Source: Brevundimonas naejangsanensis
GTDB taxonomy: Bacteria > Pseudomonadota > Alphaproteobacteria > Caulobacterales > Caulobacteraceae
Length of the DNA stretch: 64,000 bases
Assembly: GCF_003627995.1 (NCBI RefSeq)
Contig: NZ_CP032707.1
Coordinates: forward strand, 2,904,501 to 2,968,500
Direction: 5' to 3'
Under the pieces are notes generated by a model. The model saw nothing but the letters and a program-made list of their open reading frames with translations, ran no database searches and was not told the origin of the DNA. Of this stretch, positions 40,312 to 48,803 are shown piece after piece. Position 1 is the stretch's first letter; each line of letters opens with the position of its first letter. The position numbers were made by a program, and so were the translations under genes.

Positions 40312-42228
40312 ATGGCCAAGCGCCCGACCAAGGCTCCGCCGCAGGACGCGCCGGCGGCCGCGCCGGACAAGGCCGGACGCCCGACCTCGGCCAAGCCGCG
40401 CGCGCAGAAGGCTGCCCCAGCCGATGCGCCCCCCTCGCCCACGCCCGACTTCATGGCCTTCGGCGCGGAACAGCGTCAGCAGTTGGAGACCCTGTCCCTC
40501 AACCTGGCCAAGGCGGCCATGATGGCCCAAACGGCGGTGGCCGAGGCGGCTCTGTCGCAGGCCGACCGTCCCGCCGCCCTGTCGCCCGACCCGTTCAACG
40601 TCGCCCCGGCCATGAACGCGGTCATGTCCAGCCTGGCCGCCCGGCCCGAGAAACTGTTCCAGGCCCAGGCCGACCTGTTCGGCCGCTACATGGAGCTGTG
40701 GTCAACGGCGACCCGCCGCGCCATGGGCGAGACGGTCGAGAGCGCGCCGGCGACGGACAAGCGGTTCCGCGACCCCGCCTGGTCCGAGAACCCCATGTTC
40801 GACATGATGCGCCAGTCCTACCTGGCCACCTCGGACTGGATGAACAGCCTGGTCTCCGGCGTCGAGGACGTCGACCCGCGCGTGAAGCGCCGGGCCGAGT
40901 TCTTCACCCGCCTGCTGACCGACGCCTTCTCGCCCGCCAACTTTCTCGCCTCCAACCCCGTGGCGCTGAAGGCCCTGGCCGAGACCAGCGGCGAATCCCT
41001 GGTGCGCGGAATGCAGAATTTCGCCGCCGACCTGGAGCGCGGCGCGGGCAAGCTGAAGATCAGCCAGGCCGACCACGGCCGCTTCGTCCTGGGCGAAAAC
41101 GTCGCCACGGCGCCCGGCCAGGTCGTCTGGCGCGACGAACTGTTCGAACTGATCCAGTACGACGCCGCGACCGAGACCCAACACGCGATCCCGCTGCTGA
41201 TCTTCCCGCCGTGGATCAACAAATTCTACATCCTGGACCTGCAGCCGGCAAACTCCCTGATCCGCTGGCTGAGCGCGCAGGGGTTCACCGTTTTCGTCTG
41301 CTCCTGGGTCAACCCGGACCGGGACAAGGCCGAGTTCGGCCTCGATGACTATATGAACAAGGGCGTCTATCGCGCCGTCGAGAAGACGCTGGAGCAGACC
41401 GGCCAGAAGCAGCTGAACGCCGTCGGCTACTGCATCGGCGGCACCATGCTGGGCGCGACCCTGGCCCATATGGCGGCGCACGGGGATCAGCGCGTGGCCT
41501 CGGCCACCTTCTTCGCCGCCCAGCACGACTTCGCCGAAGCGGGCGACCTGCTGCTGTTCACCGACGAGCACTGGCTGGCCGAGATCGAGCGCCGCATGGA
41601 CGAGGCGGGCGGCGTCCTGCCGGGCACGGCCATGGCCGACACCTTCAACGCCTTGCGCGCCAACGACCTGATCTGGTCCTTCTTCGTCTCCAACTACCTG
41701 ATGGGCAAGGATCCGCCCGCCTTCGACCTGCTAGCCTGGAACGCGGACCAGACGCGTATGCCCAAGCGGCTGCACCTGCAGTATCTGCGCCTGATGTACG
41801 GCCAGAACGCCCTGGCCAAGGGCGAGTTGGAGGTCGGCGGCGAACGGCTGGCGCTGTCGAACGTCCGCATCCCGCTCTACTTCCAGGCCAGCCGCGAGGA
41901 CCACATCGCGCCGATGAACTCGGTCTATCGCTCGGCCCGGCTGTTCGGCGGGCCGGTGACCTACACCCTGGCCGGATCGGGTCATATCGCCGGGGTCATC
42001 AACCCGCCGGCGGCGAACAAGTATCAATACTGGTCCAACGACGCCCTTCCCGAAACGCTGGAGGAATGGCAAGCGGGGGCCGAAGCGCATCCGGGCAGCT
42101 GGTGGAGCCACTGGGCCGCCTGGCTGCATCCCAAATCCGGCGCGCAGGTTCCGGCCCGCGACCCCGGGGCCGGGCCGCTGACGCCCATCGAACCGGCGCC
42201 CGGCGCCTATGTGAAAGTGAAGTCTTGA
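40312..42228 (+). CDS. phaC: Class I poly(3-hydroxyalkanoate) polymerase
   Basis: Polymerises hydroxyacyl-CoA to storage polyester on granules. 638 residues from ATG 40312. It has an unusual Ala/Pro/Lys-rich N-terminal tail of about 45 residues, the PhaC N domain, and an alpha/beta-hydrolase core with Cys374 in the lipase-like box GYCIGG, Asp530 (REDHIAP) and His558 (GSGHIAG). No phaB or phasin gene is adjacent. The stop overlaps the next start. Confidence 0.93.
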   Translation: MAKRPTKAPPQDAPAAAPDKAGRPTSAKPRAQKAAPADAPPSPTPDFMAFGAEQRQQLETLSLNLAKAAMMAQTAVAEAALSQADRPAALSPDPFNVAPAMNAVMSSLAARPEKLFQAQADLFGRYMELWSTATRRAMGETVESAPATDKRFRDPAWSENPMFDMMRQSYLATSDWMNSLVSGVEDVDPRVKRRAEFFTRLLTDAFSPANFLASNPVALKALAETSGESLVRGMQNFAADLERGAGKLKISQADHGRFVLGENVATAPGQVVWRDELFELIQYDAATETQHAIPLLIFPPWINKFYILDLQPANSLIRWLSAQGFTVFVCSWVNPDRDKAEFGLDDYMNKGVYRAVEKTLEQTGQKQLNAVGYCIGGTMLGATLAHMAAHGDQRVASATFFAAQHDFAEAGDLLLFTDEHWLAEIERRMDEAGGVLPGTAMADTFNALRANDLIWSFFVSNYLMGKDPPAFDLLAWNADQTRMPKRLHLQYLRLMYGQNALAKGELEVGGERLALSNVRIPLYFQASREDHIAPMNSVYRSARLFGGPVTYTLAGSGHIAGVINPPAANKYQYWSNDALPETLEEWQAGAEAHPGSWWSHWAAWLHPKSGAQVPARDPGAGPLTPIEPAPGAYVKVKS

Positions 42229-42602
42229 AGCGTATCGAACCCAATCTGCTGCTGGCCGTCACCACGGCCATCCCCCTGGCCCTGCTGATCGCCACGGCCA
42301 GCCTGTTCGGCGCGCCGGGCCAGTTGCTGAAGTATGTGATCATCGCCGTCCTGGTCCCGGCGGCTTTCGTGCCGCTGAACGCCCTGATGGCCAAGCGCAT
42401 GGGCACGCGCCGCCCGCCGATGATCCATCCCGAGGCCGCCTCGACCGCCGTCTGGGCCAGCCTGTTTCCGGCCCTGATCATCCTGGCGGCGGGCGTGCCG
42501 GTGATCTTCCCCGGCCACGACTACGGCCTGCTGGTCATCATCGCGGCCGTCTTTTTCGGCGGCACGGTGGAATCGGCCATCAAGGCGCGTCAGGCGGGCT
42601 GA
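42225..42602 (+). CDS. Small multi-pass membrane protein, TTG start
   Basis: 125 residues with about four hydrophobic helices (LLLAVTTAIPLALLIATA, LLKYVIIAVLVPAAFVPL, VWASLFPALIILAAGVPVI, LLVIIAAVFFGGTV). TTG 42225 is the only plausible start and overlaps the phaC stop as TTGA, implying coupled translation. Function unknown. The stop overlaps the convergent msrB end by 13 bp. Confidence 0.65.
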   Translation: MKRIEPNLLLAVTTAIPLALLIATASLFGAPGQLLKYVIIAVLVPAAFVPLNALMAKRMGTRRPPMIHPEAASTAVWASLFPALIILAAGVPVIFPGHDYGLLVIIAAVFFGGTVESAIKARQAG

Positions 42603-43087
42603 AAGCTCAGCGCCAGACCGTTGTTGCAGTAGCGCCGCCCGGTCGGCGGCGGCCCGTCCATGAACAGATGCCCCTGATGCCCCAGGCAGCGGGCGCAGTG
42701 GTATTCAGTGCGGGCGACGCCGATCAGGCGGTCGATCCTGGTCCCGATATTGGCCTCGGTCGCGCGGAAGAAGCTAGGCCATCCGGTGCCGCTGTCGTAC
42801 TTCCACGCCGACTGGAACAGCGGCAGGGCGCAGCCCCTGCAGACGAAGACGCCGCGCCGATGTTCGTCGTTCAGGGGGCTGCTGAATGCCCGCTCGGTCC
42901 CCTGATGACGCAGCACGTTCCATGAGGCGTCGCCCAGTCGTCGCCGCCACTCGGCATCGCTGATCCGACGGAAGGGCGAGCCCGCCCATGCGTCCGCCGT
43001 GGCGTCCGCCGCCTCGGGCGCGCAGCCCGACAGGACCAGGGCCGTCCCGCCCAGAAGCACCGTCCGCCGCTCCAGAAAAGCGTCCAT
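42590..43087 (-). CDS. msrB: Exported methionine-R-sulfoxide reductase
   Basis: Reduces Met-R-sulfoxide. 165 residues with an N-terminal RR-containing lipoprotein-type signal (ERRTVLLGGTALVLSGC). The MsrB fold has two zinc pairs (CRGCALP and CARCLGHQGH) and the catalytic Cys in RYCNNG. The resolving Cys position is not clear. The signal suggests periplasmic oxidative-damage repair, unlike the usual cytosolic MsrB. Confidence 0.88.
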   Translation of the reverse strand: MDAFLERRTVLLGGTALVLSGCAPEAADATADAWAGSPFRRISDAEWRRRLGDASWNVLRHQGTERAFSSPLNDEHRRGVFVCRGCALPLFQSAWKYDSGTGWPSFFRATEANIGTRIDRLIGVARTEYHCARCLGHQGHLFMDGPPPTGRRYCNNGLALSFQPA

Positions 43088-43132
43088 GCCCTGTAATCAC
43101 GGGCGGACGCCTTTGGTTTCAGCTTGAAAGCG

Positions 43133-44068
43133 TCAGATCAGGCCGGTCGCCTCATCCAGGCCCAGCATGATGTTGAGGTTCTGCACCGCCGCGCCGGAAG
43201 CGCCCTTGCCCAGGTTGTCCAGCAAGGCGACCAGGCGCGCCTGCTCCCCTCCCCGGTCGCCGAAGACGTGCAGGCGCATGCGGTTGGTGCCTTTCAGGCC
43301 TTCGGGCTCGATGCCCGTCATGGCCTCCGTCTCCTCGAGGTCGGCGACCTCGACGAAGCGCTGGCCGTCATAGGCCTCGACCAGGGCGCCGTGCAGCCGC
43401 TCGACCGAGGGCGTCTCCGGCAGGGCCGACAGGTGCAGCGGAACCTCGACCAGCATCCCCTGGCGATAGTTCCCGACGGCGGGCGAGAAGAGCACAGGGC
43501 GCGACAGCCCCGCGTGCTTCGTCATCTCCGGCACATGCTTGTGCTTCAGCGTCAGCCCATAGGCGCGGAAGGCGGTGGAGGCGCCCTCGGCCTCGAACTC
43601 CGCGATCATGGCCTTGCCGCCGCCGGAATAGCCCGAGACCGCATTGATCGTGACCGGCCAGTCCGCCGGGACTAGCCCCGCCTTCACCAGCGGCCGCATC
43701 AGGCCGATGAAGCCGGTCGGATAGCAGCCGGGGTTCGACACCCGCGTCGAGGCGGCGATGGCCGCGCGCTGGGCCGCATCCATCTCCGCAAAGCCATAGG
43801 TCCAGCCATCCGCCACGCGGTAGGCGGTCGAGGCGTCGATGACCCGCACCTTGGGGTTCTCGATCATCGACACGGCTTCAATGGCCGCATCGTCCGGCAG
43901 GCACAGGATGACCGCATCGGCGCTGTTCAGCGCCTCGCGCCGCGCCTCGACGTCGCGACGACGGTCGCCCAGCAGCATCAACTCCAGATCGCCGCGCGCC
44001 TCCAGACGTTCGCGGATCTCCAGCCCCGTGGTCCCGGCCTCGCCGTCGATGAAGATGGTGTGGGTCAT
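43133..44068 (-). CDS. argC: N-acetyl-gamma-glutamyl-phosphate reductase, type 2
   Basis: NADPH-dependent third step of arginine synthesis. 311 residues, the short type 2 form. N-terminal GEAGTTGLEIRERL nucleotide-binding start, catalytic Cys in SNPGCYPTGF, and HVPEM motif. ATG 44068 has AGGAG at a proper distance; ATG 44074 is too close to it. The longer frame upstream runs through a palindromic repeat and is not coding. rpsI-rplM lie upstream in the same direction. Confidence 0.93.
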   Translation of the reverse strand: MTHTIFIDGEAGTTGLEIRERLEARGDLELMLLGDRRRDVEARREALNSADAVILCLPDDAAIEAVSMIENPKVRVIDASTAYRVADGWTYGFAEMDAAQRAAIAASTRVSNPGCYPTGFIGLMRPLVKAGLVPADWPVTINAVSGYSGGGKAMIAEFEAEGASTAFRAYGLTLKHKHVPEMTKHAGLSRPVLFSPAVGNYRQGMLVEVPLHLSALPETPSVERLHGALVEAYDGQRFVEVADLEETEAMTGIEPEGLKGTNRMRLHVFGDRGGEQARLVALLDNLGKGASGAAVQNLNIMLGLDEATGLI

Positions 44069-44081
44069 GCGCATCTCCTGC

Positions 44082-44233
44082 CCTTCTCCCCTTGTGGGAG
44101 AAGGTGGCCCGTCAGGGCCGGATGAGGGGTCTGACGAACCCCAGAAATCGGGCGACGAGATGACGGGGCGACAGGAGCGCAACCCCTCATCCGTCGGCCT
44201 TCGGCCGCCACCTTCTCCCACAAGGGGAGAAGG
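44082..44233. repeat. Palindromic element, family A, copy 1
   Basis: 152 bp, bounded by an exact 26-bp terminal inverted repeat that begins CCTTCTCCCCTTGTGGGAG. Inside are ATGAGGGG / CCCCTCAT arms. No ORF or transposase. It lies between rpsI and argC. Confidence 0.85.
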
Positions 44234-44241
44234 AGAAAAGG

Positions 44242-44272
44242 AAAAAGGCGCCTCGGGTTTCCCCGAAGCGCC
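44242..44272 (-). terminator. Terminator of the rplM-rpsI operon
   Basis: GGCGCCTCGGG / CCCCGAAGCGCC stem followed on the minus strand by TTTTT. It starts 28 bp after the rpsI stop. Confidence 0.85.
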
Positions 44273-44299
44273 CTTTGTATTCCCAGTCGCGGTCGCGAC

Positions 44300-44788
44300 T
44301 TAGCGCTTCGAGAACTGGAAGCTGCGGCGAGCCTTGGCGCGGCCGTACTTCTTACGCTCGACGACGCGGCTGTCACGGGTCAGGAAGCCGTGCGGCTTCA
44401 GGACCTTGCGCAGTTCCGGCTCGTAGTGGGTCAGGGCGTGCGACAGGCCGTGACGGATGGCGCCGGCCTGGCCCGACAGGCCCGAACCTTCGACGGTGCA
44501 GATCACGTCGTATTGCGTGGCGCGGTCCGAGACGGTCAGCGGCTGGGCGACCATCATCTGCAGCACGGGACGGGCGAAATAGGCGGCCACGTCCTTGCCG
44601 TTGACGGTGATCTTACCGGTGCCGCGCTTCACCCACACGCGGGCGATAGCGTTCTTGCGCTTGCCGGTCGAGTACGAACGGCCCAGGGCGTCGATCTTCG
44701 GCTCGCGGACGATTTCCTCGGCAGCAGCGGTGCCCAGGCCCTTCAGGGCGTCAAAGCCGGCGGCGGTGTCTTGAGTCACGTCGGTCAT
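44300..44788 (-). CDS. rpsI: 30S ribosomal protein S9
   Basis: 162 residues. The conserved part is [20 protein letters not shown], then [14 protein letters not shown] and the C-terminal tail SFQFSKR that reaches the P site. A roughly 30-residue acidic N-terminal extension is typical of alphaproteobacteria. It follows rplM with 2 bp between them. Confidence 0.97.
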   Translation of the reverse strand: MTDVTQDTAAGFDALKGLGTAAAEEIVREPKIDALGRSYSTGKRKNAIARVWVKRGTGKITVNGKDVAAYFARPVLQMMVAQPLTVSDRATQYDVICTVEGSGLSGQAGAIRHGLSHALTHYEPELRKVLKPHGFLTRDSRVVERKKYGRAKARRSFQFSKR

Positions 44789-44790
44789 GC

Positions 44791-45267
44791 TCAGGCGCTC
44801 CGGGTGTTCTTGGACGACATCGACTTGAAGTCGATGGTCACGGGCTGTTGGGCTTCGTGTTCGTGAGCCGCGCCGGCGAACAGGCGCAGGTGGGTCATCT
44901 GCTTGCGAGCCAGCGGCGACTCCTTGGGCAGCATGCGCTCAACGGCCTTCTCGAGCACGCGCTCGGGGAAACGACCGCCCAGAACCTTCTCCGGGGTCGT
45001 CTGCTTGATGCCGCCCGGGTGACCGGTGTGGCGGTAGTAGACCTTGTCGGTGTTCTTCTTGCCGGTGAACACCACCTTGTCGACGTTGGTGACGACGACG
45101 TAGTCGCCGCAATCAACGTGCGGGGTGTAGGTCGGCAGGTGCTTGCCGCGCAGGCGGTTGGCGATGAAGGTCGCGAGGCGGCCCACCACGACGCCTTCGG
45201 CGTCGATGTGGATCCACTTCTTCTCGACCTCGGCCGGCTTCAGCGAAGCCGTGGTGCTCTTCAGCAT
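44791..45267 (-). CDS. rplM: 50S ribosomal protein L13
   Basis: 158 residues from ATG 45267. Signature [36 protein letters not shown] and GMLPK-like [13 protein letters not shown]. First gene of the rplM-rpsI operon. The upstream frame to 45459 is not family sequence. The leader contains an AT-rich stretch at 45385-45440. Confidence 0.96.
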   Translation of the reverse strand: MLKSTTASLKPAEVEKKWIHIDAEGVVVGRLATFIANRLRGKHLPTYTPHVDCGDYVVVTNVDKVVFTGKKNTDKVYYRHTGHPGGIKQTTPEKVLGGRFPERVLEKAVERMLPKESPLARKQMTHLRLFAGAAHEHEAQQPVTIDFKSMSSKNTRSA

Positions 45268-45384
45268 GATGAGGGTCCTGGAGACGAAAAACGCGGCCCG
45301 AACCAGATGGATCGAGCGGAGGCCGGGGTGATAGAGGGTCGCGCGACGAAGGTCAATGACGGTCGCGACGGGGATTTTGATGTA

Positions 45385-45440
45385 TAGCGTTGATTTTGCT
45401 GAGTATTTTATATGAGGTATTAAAATACCTAGCATTTTAG
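45385..45440 (-). promoter_or_regulatory. AT-rich patch upstream of rplM
   Basis: About 75% AT in a roughly 70% GC genome, with a perfect dyad AGGTATTAAAATACCT at 45415-45430. A promoter with UP-element character for the ribosomal-protein operon is the simplest reading. The 362-bp rplM-to-J-domain gap otherwise holds only the family B element. Confidence 0.35.
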
Positions 45441-45462
45441 CGCGCAGGATAGCGCACACCCT

Positions 45463-45613
45463 CTCCCTCCCCGTCCCGGGGAGGGTGGTCGGAGCGAAGC
45501 GGAGACCGGGTGGGGAGGGCTAGGTGATTGGGGCGCGCGCTTGAACAGCCTTGCCGCCCCCACCCGGTTTCGCCCTGACGGGCTCAACCACCCTCCCCGG
45601 GACGGGGAGGGAG
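45463..45613. repeat. Palindromic element, family B
   Basis: 151 bp with an exact 26-bp terminal inverted repeat starting CTCCCTCCCCGTCCCGGGG, plus inner ACCGGGTGGGG / CCCCACCCGGT-like arms. No ORF. It lies upstream of rplM and just after the J-domain gene. Confidence 0.8.
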
Positions 45614-45629
45614 AAGTTCGAGCGAGCCC

Positions 45630-46058
45630 CTACCCCTTCAGCAGCCGATCCCGGGCGGCGTTTACCCGTGCGGCCAGGCCCTCGGTGCCGCCCTGGTCCG
45701 GATGGGCGCGCGCCATCAAGCGACGCCAGGCGGCGTGAATCGTCTGCGCGTCCGCATCCGCCGAAACGCCCAGGATCGCCCGCGCCTCGGCCTCGCTCAT
45801 GGGTTCAGCGTTTTGCGGCTTCGGCGCGGTGGGCCGGATGCGCGACTGCACCGCCAGCCAGACGCCCGCCGCCCCCAGCCCTGCCGCGGCCAGCCAGGCT
45901 CCGCGCGACGCGGCCAGCACCGCCCCGCCCAGGCAGGCGGCGCTCAGGATCGTCGCGGAAATGCGCCAATGGCCGCGCCGAGCGCGTTCGGTCTGCCGCC
46001 CCAGCCGCACCAGGGCCCACAGGGCCACGGCGGCCAGGCCCAGCCAGATCAAGCCCAT
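45630..46058 (-). CDS. Membrane-anchored J-domain protein
   Basis: 142 residues. N-terminal hydrophobic segments (about 1-20 and 35-65), then a C-terminal J-domain with EARAILGVSADADAQTIHAAWRRLMARAHPDQGGTE split around the invariant HPD. The membrane-anchor-then-J layout resembles mitochondrial Tim14/Pam18 and DjlA-like proteins that recruit DnaK to a membrane. It follows mipZ at 7 bp. Confidence 0.85.
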   Translation of the reverse strand: MGLIWLGLAAVALWALVRLGRQTERARRGHWRISATILSAACLGGAVLAASRGAWLAAAGLGAAGVWLAVQSRIRPTAPKPQNAEPMSEAEARAILGVSADADAQTIHAAWRRLMARAHPDQGGTEGLAARVNAARDRLLKG

Positions 46059-46065
46059 CCGCCGA

Positions 46066-46899
46066 TCAGGCCGCCGCGTCCAGCGGAGCGAGCGCGTCGT
46101 CCAGGCCCAGGGCCTGCATCAGATTGCGCAGTTCCTGGCGCGCCGCGACGTGGGCCAGCGACACCGACACCGGCCGGATGTCGTTCGACAGGTCCGCCAC
46201 CGTCAGGCCGAAGGGGAAGAGCTCGCGATAGATGACCCGGTCGCGCAGGCCCGGCCCGACGCGGAATCCGACCCGCTTGGCCAACTTGGCCATGCGTTCT
46301 TCCAGACGGCGACGGTTGCGGGCCTCGGCCACGGCCAGGCGGTTGGTGACGACGATCCAGTCGATCGTGACCTGGCGGCCCTCGGTGATGGCGCGATGCT
46401 TGCGCGCCTCCCACACGCTCTCGGAATAGATGGAGGGCTTGAGCAACTCCAGCGTCACCGGATCCACCTGACCCAGCAAGTCGAAGTCGACGAAGCTGTC
46501 GTTCATCGGCGTCACGATCTGGTCGGCGCGGCTGTGCGCGGCCCGCGACAGGACGGTGTCGCCGCCCGGCGTGTCGATCAGGATGACGTCGGCCGAGGCC
46601 TTGGCCTCGGCATAGGCCGCCTCGAACCAGGCCAGCTGCTCGGCCTCGTCGGCCTTATGCAGGGCCTTGCCGTCGCCCATGTCGGGCACGATCGGCTGGG
46701 GCAGCTCATGGCCGTTGGCCTTCAGCCAGGCGGCGCGGTTGGCGAAGAACCGCTCCAGGGAGCGCTGGCGCAGGTCCAGGTCGATGACGGCGACCTTGCG
46801 GCCCGCGTGCAGCAGGCCGGTGACGATGTGGATGGCCAGGGTGGACTTGCCCGCCCCGCCCTTTTCATTGCCGATGACGATGACCTGAGGCTGCGCCAT
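46066..46899 (-). CDS. mipZ: Division-plane positioning ATPase MipZ
   Basis: ParA/MinD-type ATPase that binds ParB at the poles and inhibits FtsZ, so that division happens at midcell. 277 residues. VIVIGNEKGGAGKSTLA (deviant Walker A), VIDLDLRQRSLERFF, ILIDTPGGD (Walker B) and the MipZ-typical ELFPFGLTVADLS and NDSFVDFDLLGQVDPVTLEL. The close match to Caulobacter MipZ supports a Caulobacterales origin. The C-terminal end is shortened slightly. Confidence 0.95.
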   Translation of the reverse strand: MAQPQVIVIGNEKGGAGKSTLAIHIVTGLLHAGRKVAVIDLDLRQRSLERFFANRAAWLKANGHELPQPIVPDMGDGKALHKADEAEQLAWFEAAYAEAKASADVILIDTPGGDTVLSRAAHSRADQIVTPMNDSFVDFDLLGQVDPVTLELLKPSIYSESVWEARKHRAITEGRQVTIDWIVVTNRLAVAEARNRRRLEERMAKLAKRVGFRVGPGLRDRVIYRELFPFGLTVADLSNDIRPVSVSLAHVAARQELRNLMQALGLDDALAPLDAAA

Positions 46900-46998
46900 G
46901 TAAAATCCCGATGTGATCGGCAGGCGCGACTCAACTGCGTCGGCCGCCCGCCCGTGGCCGGGAAGATCGTGCCCCGAGGGCCAGTCGTCAACGAAACC

Positions 46999-47670
46999 TT
47001 AAGCCGCGCCTGTGGACGGGCGCGCCTCGGCGGCGCGGGCGCACCAGGGATCGGAAGCCGCCACGGCGCGGCACAGGGCCTGGGCCCGCTCCGGCGCGGC
47101 GGCGACCTTGAGCCGGACCAGGCGGCGGCCCCCGACATCGACGCCTTCATAGACAGGCTGCAGACCAGCCAGGACGGCGGCGTCCGGCCCGCGGTTCAGC
47201 CGCGCCCAGGCGGCGCGGGCGCCCTCCTCGCTGGAGAAGGCGCCGAGTTGGACCGAACGGGTTCCGGCGGCGGACGGCGGGGCGACCCGCCGCGCTTCCG
47301 GCTCCACAGCGGACGGCCGCTCGGAGATCGGCGCCTCCGGATCGCGAAATCCGGACGGCAGGGCGACAGCGGCCATTCGGGCCTTGCCCGCCACGCTGTC
47401 GCGGGCGTCCCACAGTTCGTGCGGAGTCAGCAATTCGACCTTGAGGGGCGCGCCCTTGGCCTTGGCGTTGGGAGAGGCTCGGGCAGCCTCGGCCGTCGAC
47501 GCGGGCTCGGCCTCTTCGCCGGCCTCAGCGGACACGGGAATGGCGGCGACCGAGTCCGCCAGGGCCGCAAAGCGATGCGGATCGCGCTCGTTCACGCCGC
47601 AGCCGGCCAGCGCCAGCCCCGCCGCCAGGGCGACGAGAACGCGCGGTCGATGCGGGGCGAGCTGAGCCAT
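46999..47670 (-). CDS. SPOR-domain lipoprotein
   Basis: 223 residues. Signal peptide with lipobox LAGC (residue about 24), an Ala/Pro-rich middle, and a C-terminal SPOR domain (about 138-210: SVQLGAFSSEEGARAAWARL, RLVRLKVA) that binds denuded septal peptidoglycan. It lies upstream of mipZ in the same orientation, which fits a cell-division role (inference). Confidence 0.82.
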   Translation of the reverse strand: MAQLAPHRPRVLVALAAGLALAGCGVNERDPHRFAALADSVAAIPVSAEAGEEAEPASTAEAARASPNAKAKGAPLKVELLTPHELWDARDSVAGKARMAAVALPSGFRDPEAPISERPSAVEPEARRVAPPSAAGTRSVQLGAFSSEEGARAAWARLNRGPDAAVLAGLQPVYEGVDVGGRRLVRLKVAAAPERAQALCRAVAASDPWCARAAEARPSTGAA

Positions 47671-47727
47671 GAGGCACCCTCGCCCGCCCCGCTTTGAGAC
47701 GAGGTTAACGTCAATAGCCGCTGACGA

Positions 47728-48489
47728 TCAGCCGACGGCGCCGACGCAGCCTTCGACGTCGCCCGGCGCCACGTCGGCGTCGGTCAGGGCCAGGGTCCAG
47801 CCGTGGTGGGTGTTCAGCCCCCAGCGGCGCGCGCCCGAGCCGTCGCCGGCGTCGCCGCCCGCCGTGACCACCACGCGGCGGCCTTTCGGCAGGGCCGGCG
47901 GGTCGATCTTGCCCACGGCCAGCGAGGTCGGGGTGTCGCCGCCGTAGCCGTCGAAGACGCTGAGCATGGACCATTCGCGACGCAGGCCGATCCACCAGGG
48001 ATCGTCGCCGCTGATCGACAGGACGGCCACGCCGTGCCCCTCGGCCGCATGGGCCAGGGCGGCCTGCGGATCGAGGACCAGCTTGATGTCGGCGGCGGCG
48101 CCAAAGCGCAGGCGCGCGCCGTCCACGGCCTTGGCCGGGTCGATGGGGGCCCAGACCTGAACCTGCAGGCGACCCTGGCGGGCCAGACCCCAGCCGACGA
48201 TCTCGCGCCACAGGTGCTCGACGGCTTCGCGATTGTCGGGGTCGCACTGCTTGAGGACGCGGGCCTGCACCGCCTGTTCGCGGTCGGGGCGCAGCTTGGT
48301 GTGGGGGCCGGTCGGGGCGTCCTTGGCCTGGCCCACCTGGGCGGCGATGGCCAGGCGGCGCTCGAACAAGTCCAGGATCTGGTCGTCCAGGCTGTCGATC
48401 TCGGCGCGCAGGGCGGCCAGCGCCTTCTGCTCGGGGCTCAGTTCAACGATTTCGGCGGGCCAGACTTGCTGGAGGGCGGATTGCGACAT
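47728..48489 (-). CDS. Chorismate mutase (AroQ type) with extra C-terminal domain
   Basis: Converts chorismate to prephenate. 253 residues. The AroQ helical domain (about 20-108) has LRAEIDSLDDQILDLFERR, KLRPDREQAVQARV and a C-terminal LWREIVGWGL. The remaining roughly 145 residues (WAPIDPAKAVDGARLRFG, SISGDDPWWIGLRREW) have no domain I can name. Prephenate dehydratase is a separate gene upstream, unlike the fused E. coli PheA. A Phe/Tyr-rich leader ORF and hairpins precede it. Confidence 0.85.
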   Translation of the reverse strand: MSQSALQQVWPAEIVELSPEQKALAALRAEIDSLDDQILDLFERRLAIAAQVGQAKDAPTGPHTKLRPDREQAVQARVLKQCDPDNREAVEHLWREIVGWGLARQGRLQVQVWAPIDPAKAVDGARLRFGAAADIKLVLDPQAALAHAAEGHGVAVLSISGDDPWWIGLRREWSMLSVFDGYGGDTPTSLAVGKIDPPALPKGRRVVVTAGGDAGDGSGARRWGLNTHHGWTLALTDADVAPGDVEGCVGAVG

Positions 48490-48526
48490 GGGAGATGGCT
48501 TTCGGCATGGGAATTTCGATGGGAGG

Positions 48527-48590
48527 CCGCGCCCCGCCGAACAATCAGGCAGGGACGCGCGGAGAGGCCGCTTGGGGAGAAGCGGTCGCC
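48527..48590 (-). promoter_or_regulatory. Candidate attenuator hairpins before the chorismate mutase gene
   Basis: Two stems lie between the leader peptide stop and the gene: CCGCTT/AAGCGG (48568-48585), and a long imperfect GC stem (48527-48562) with a TGATTGTTC-type loop. The second has no T run, so control could be at translation initiation rather than termination. Confidence 0.4.
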
Positions 48591-48626
48591 AGCGAGACAG
48601 TCAGGGTTGGTTAGAAGCCCGACGCC

Positions 48627-48728
48627 TCAGCCGGCGTATCGAAAGCCGTAATAGCCGTAGCCAAAATAGAAGCCGGCCACCGCGCGCGAGGTGGTTTCAA
48701 CGATGAGATCAGCGCGCAGCGAGGACAT
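48627..48728 (-). CDS. Phe/Tyr-rich leader peptide
   Basis: 33-residue ORF with ATG 48728 and a ribosome site (CGGAG) 3-4 bases before it. The C-terminal half reads AGFYFGYGYYGFRYAG: eight aromatic residues in thirteen. It lies 138 bp upstream of the chorismate mutase start, in the same direction. This is the classic arrangement of attenuation leaders such as E. coli pheL. Function is inferred from composition and position; the 313-bp gap contains no other gene. Confidence 0.6.
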   Translation of the reverse strand: MSSLRADLIVETTSRAVAGFYFGYGYYGFRYAG

Positions 48729-48803
48729 GACTCCGGCCCGGTTGGAAGGATCAGGAACGATCCGATGGGACCTTAAAGACGCAAACTTTATGCGCGGTCA
48801 ACC

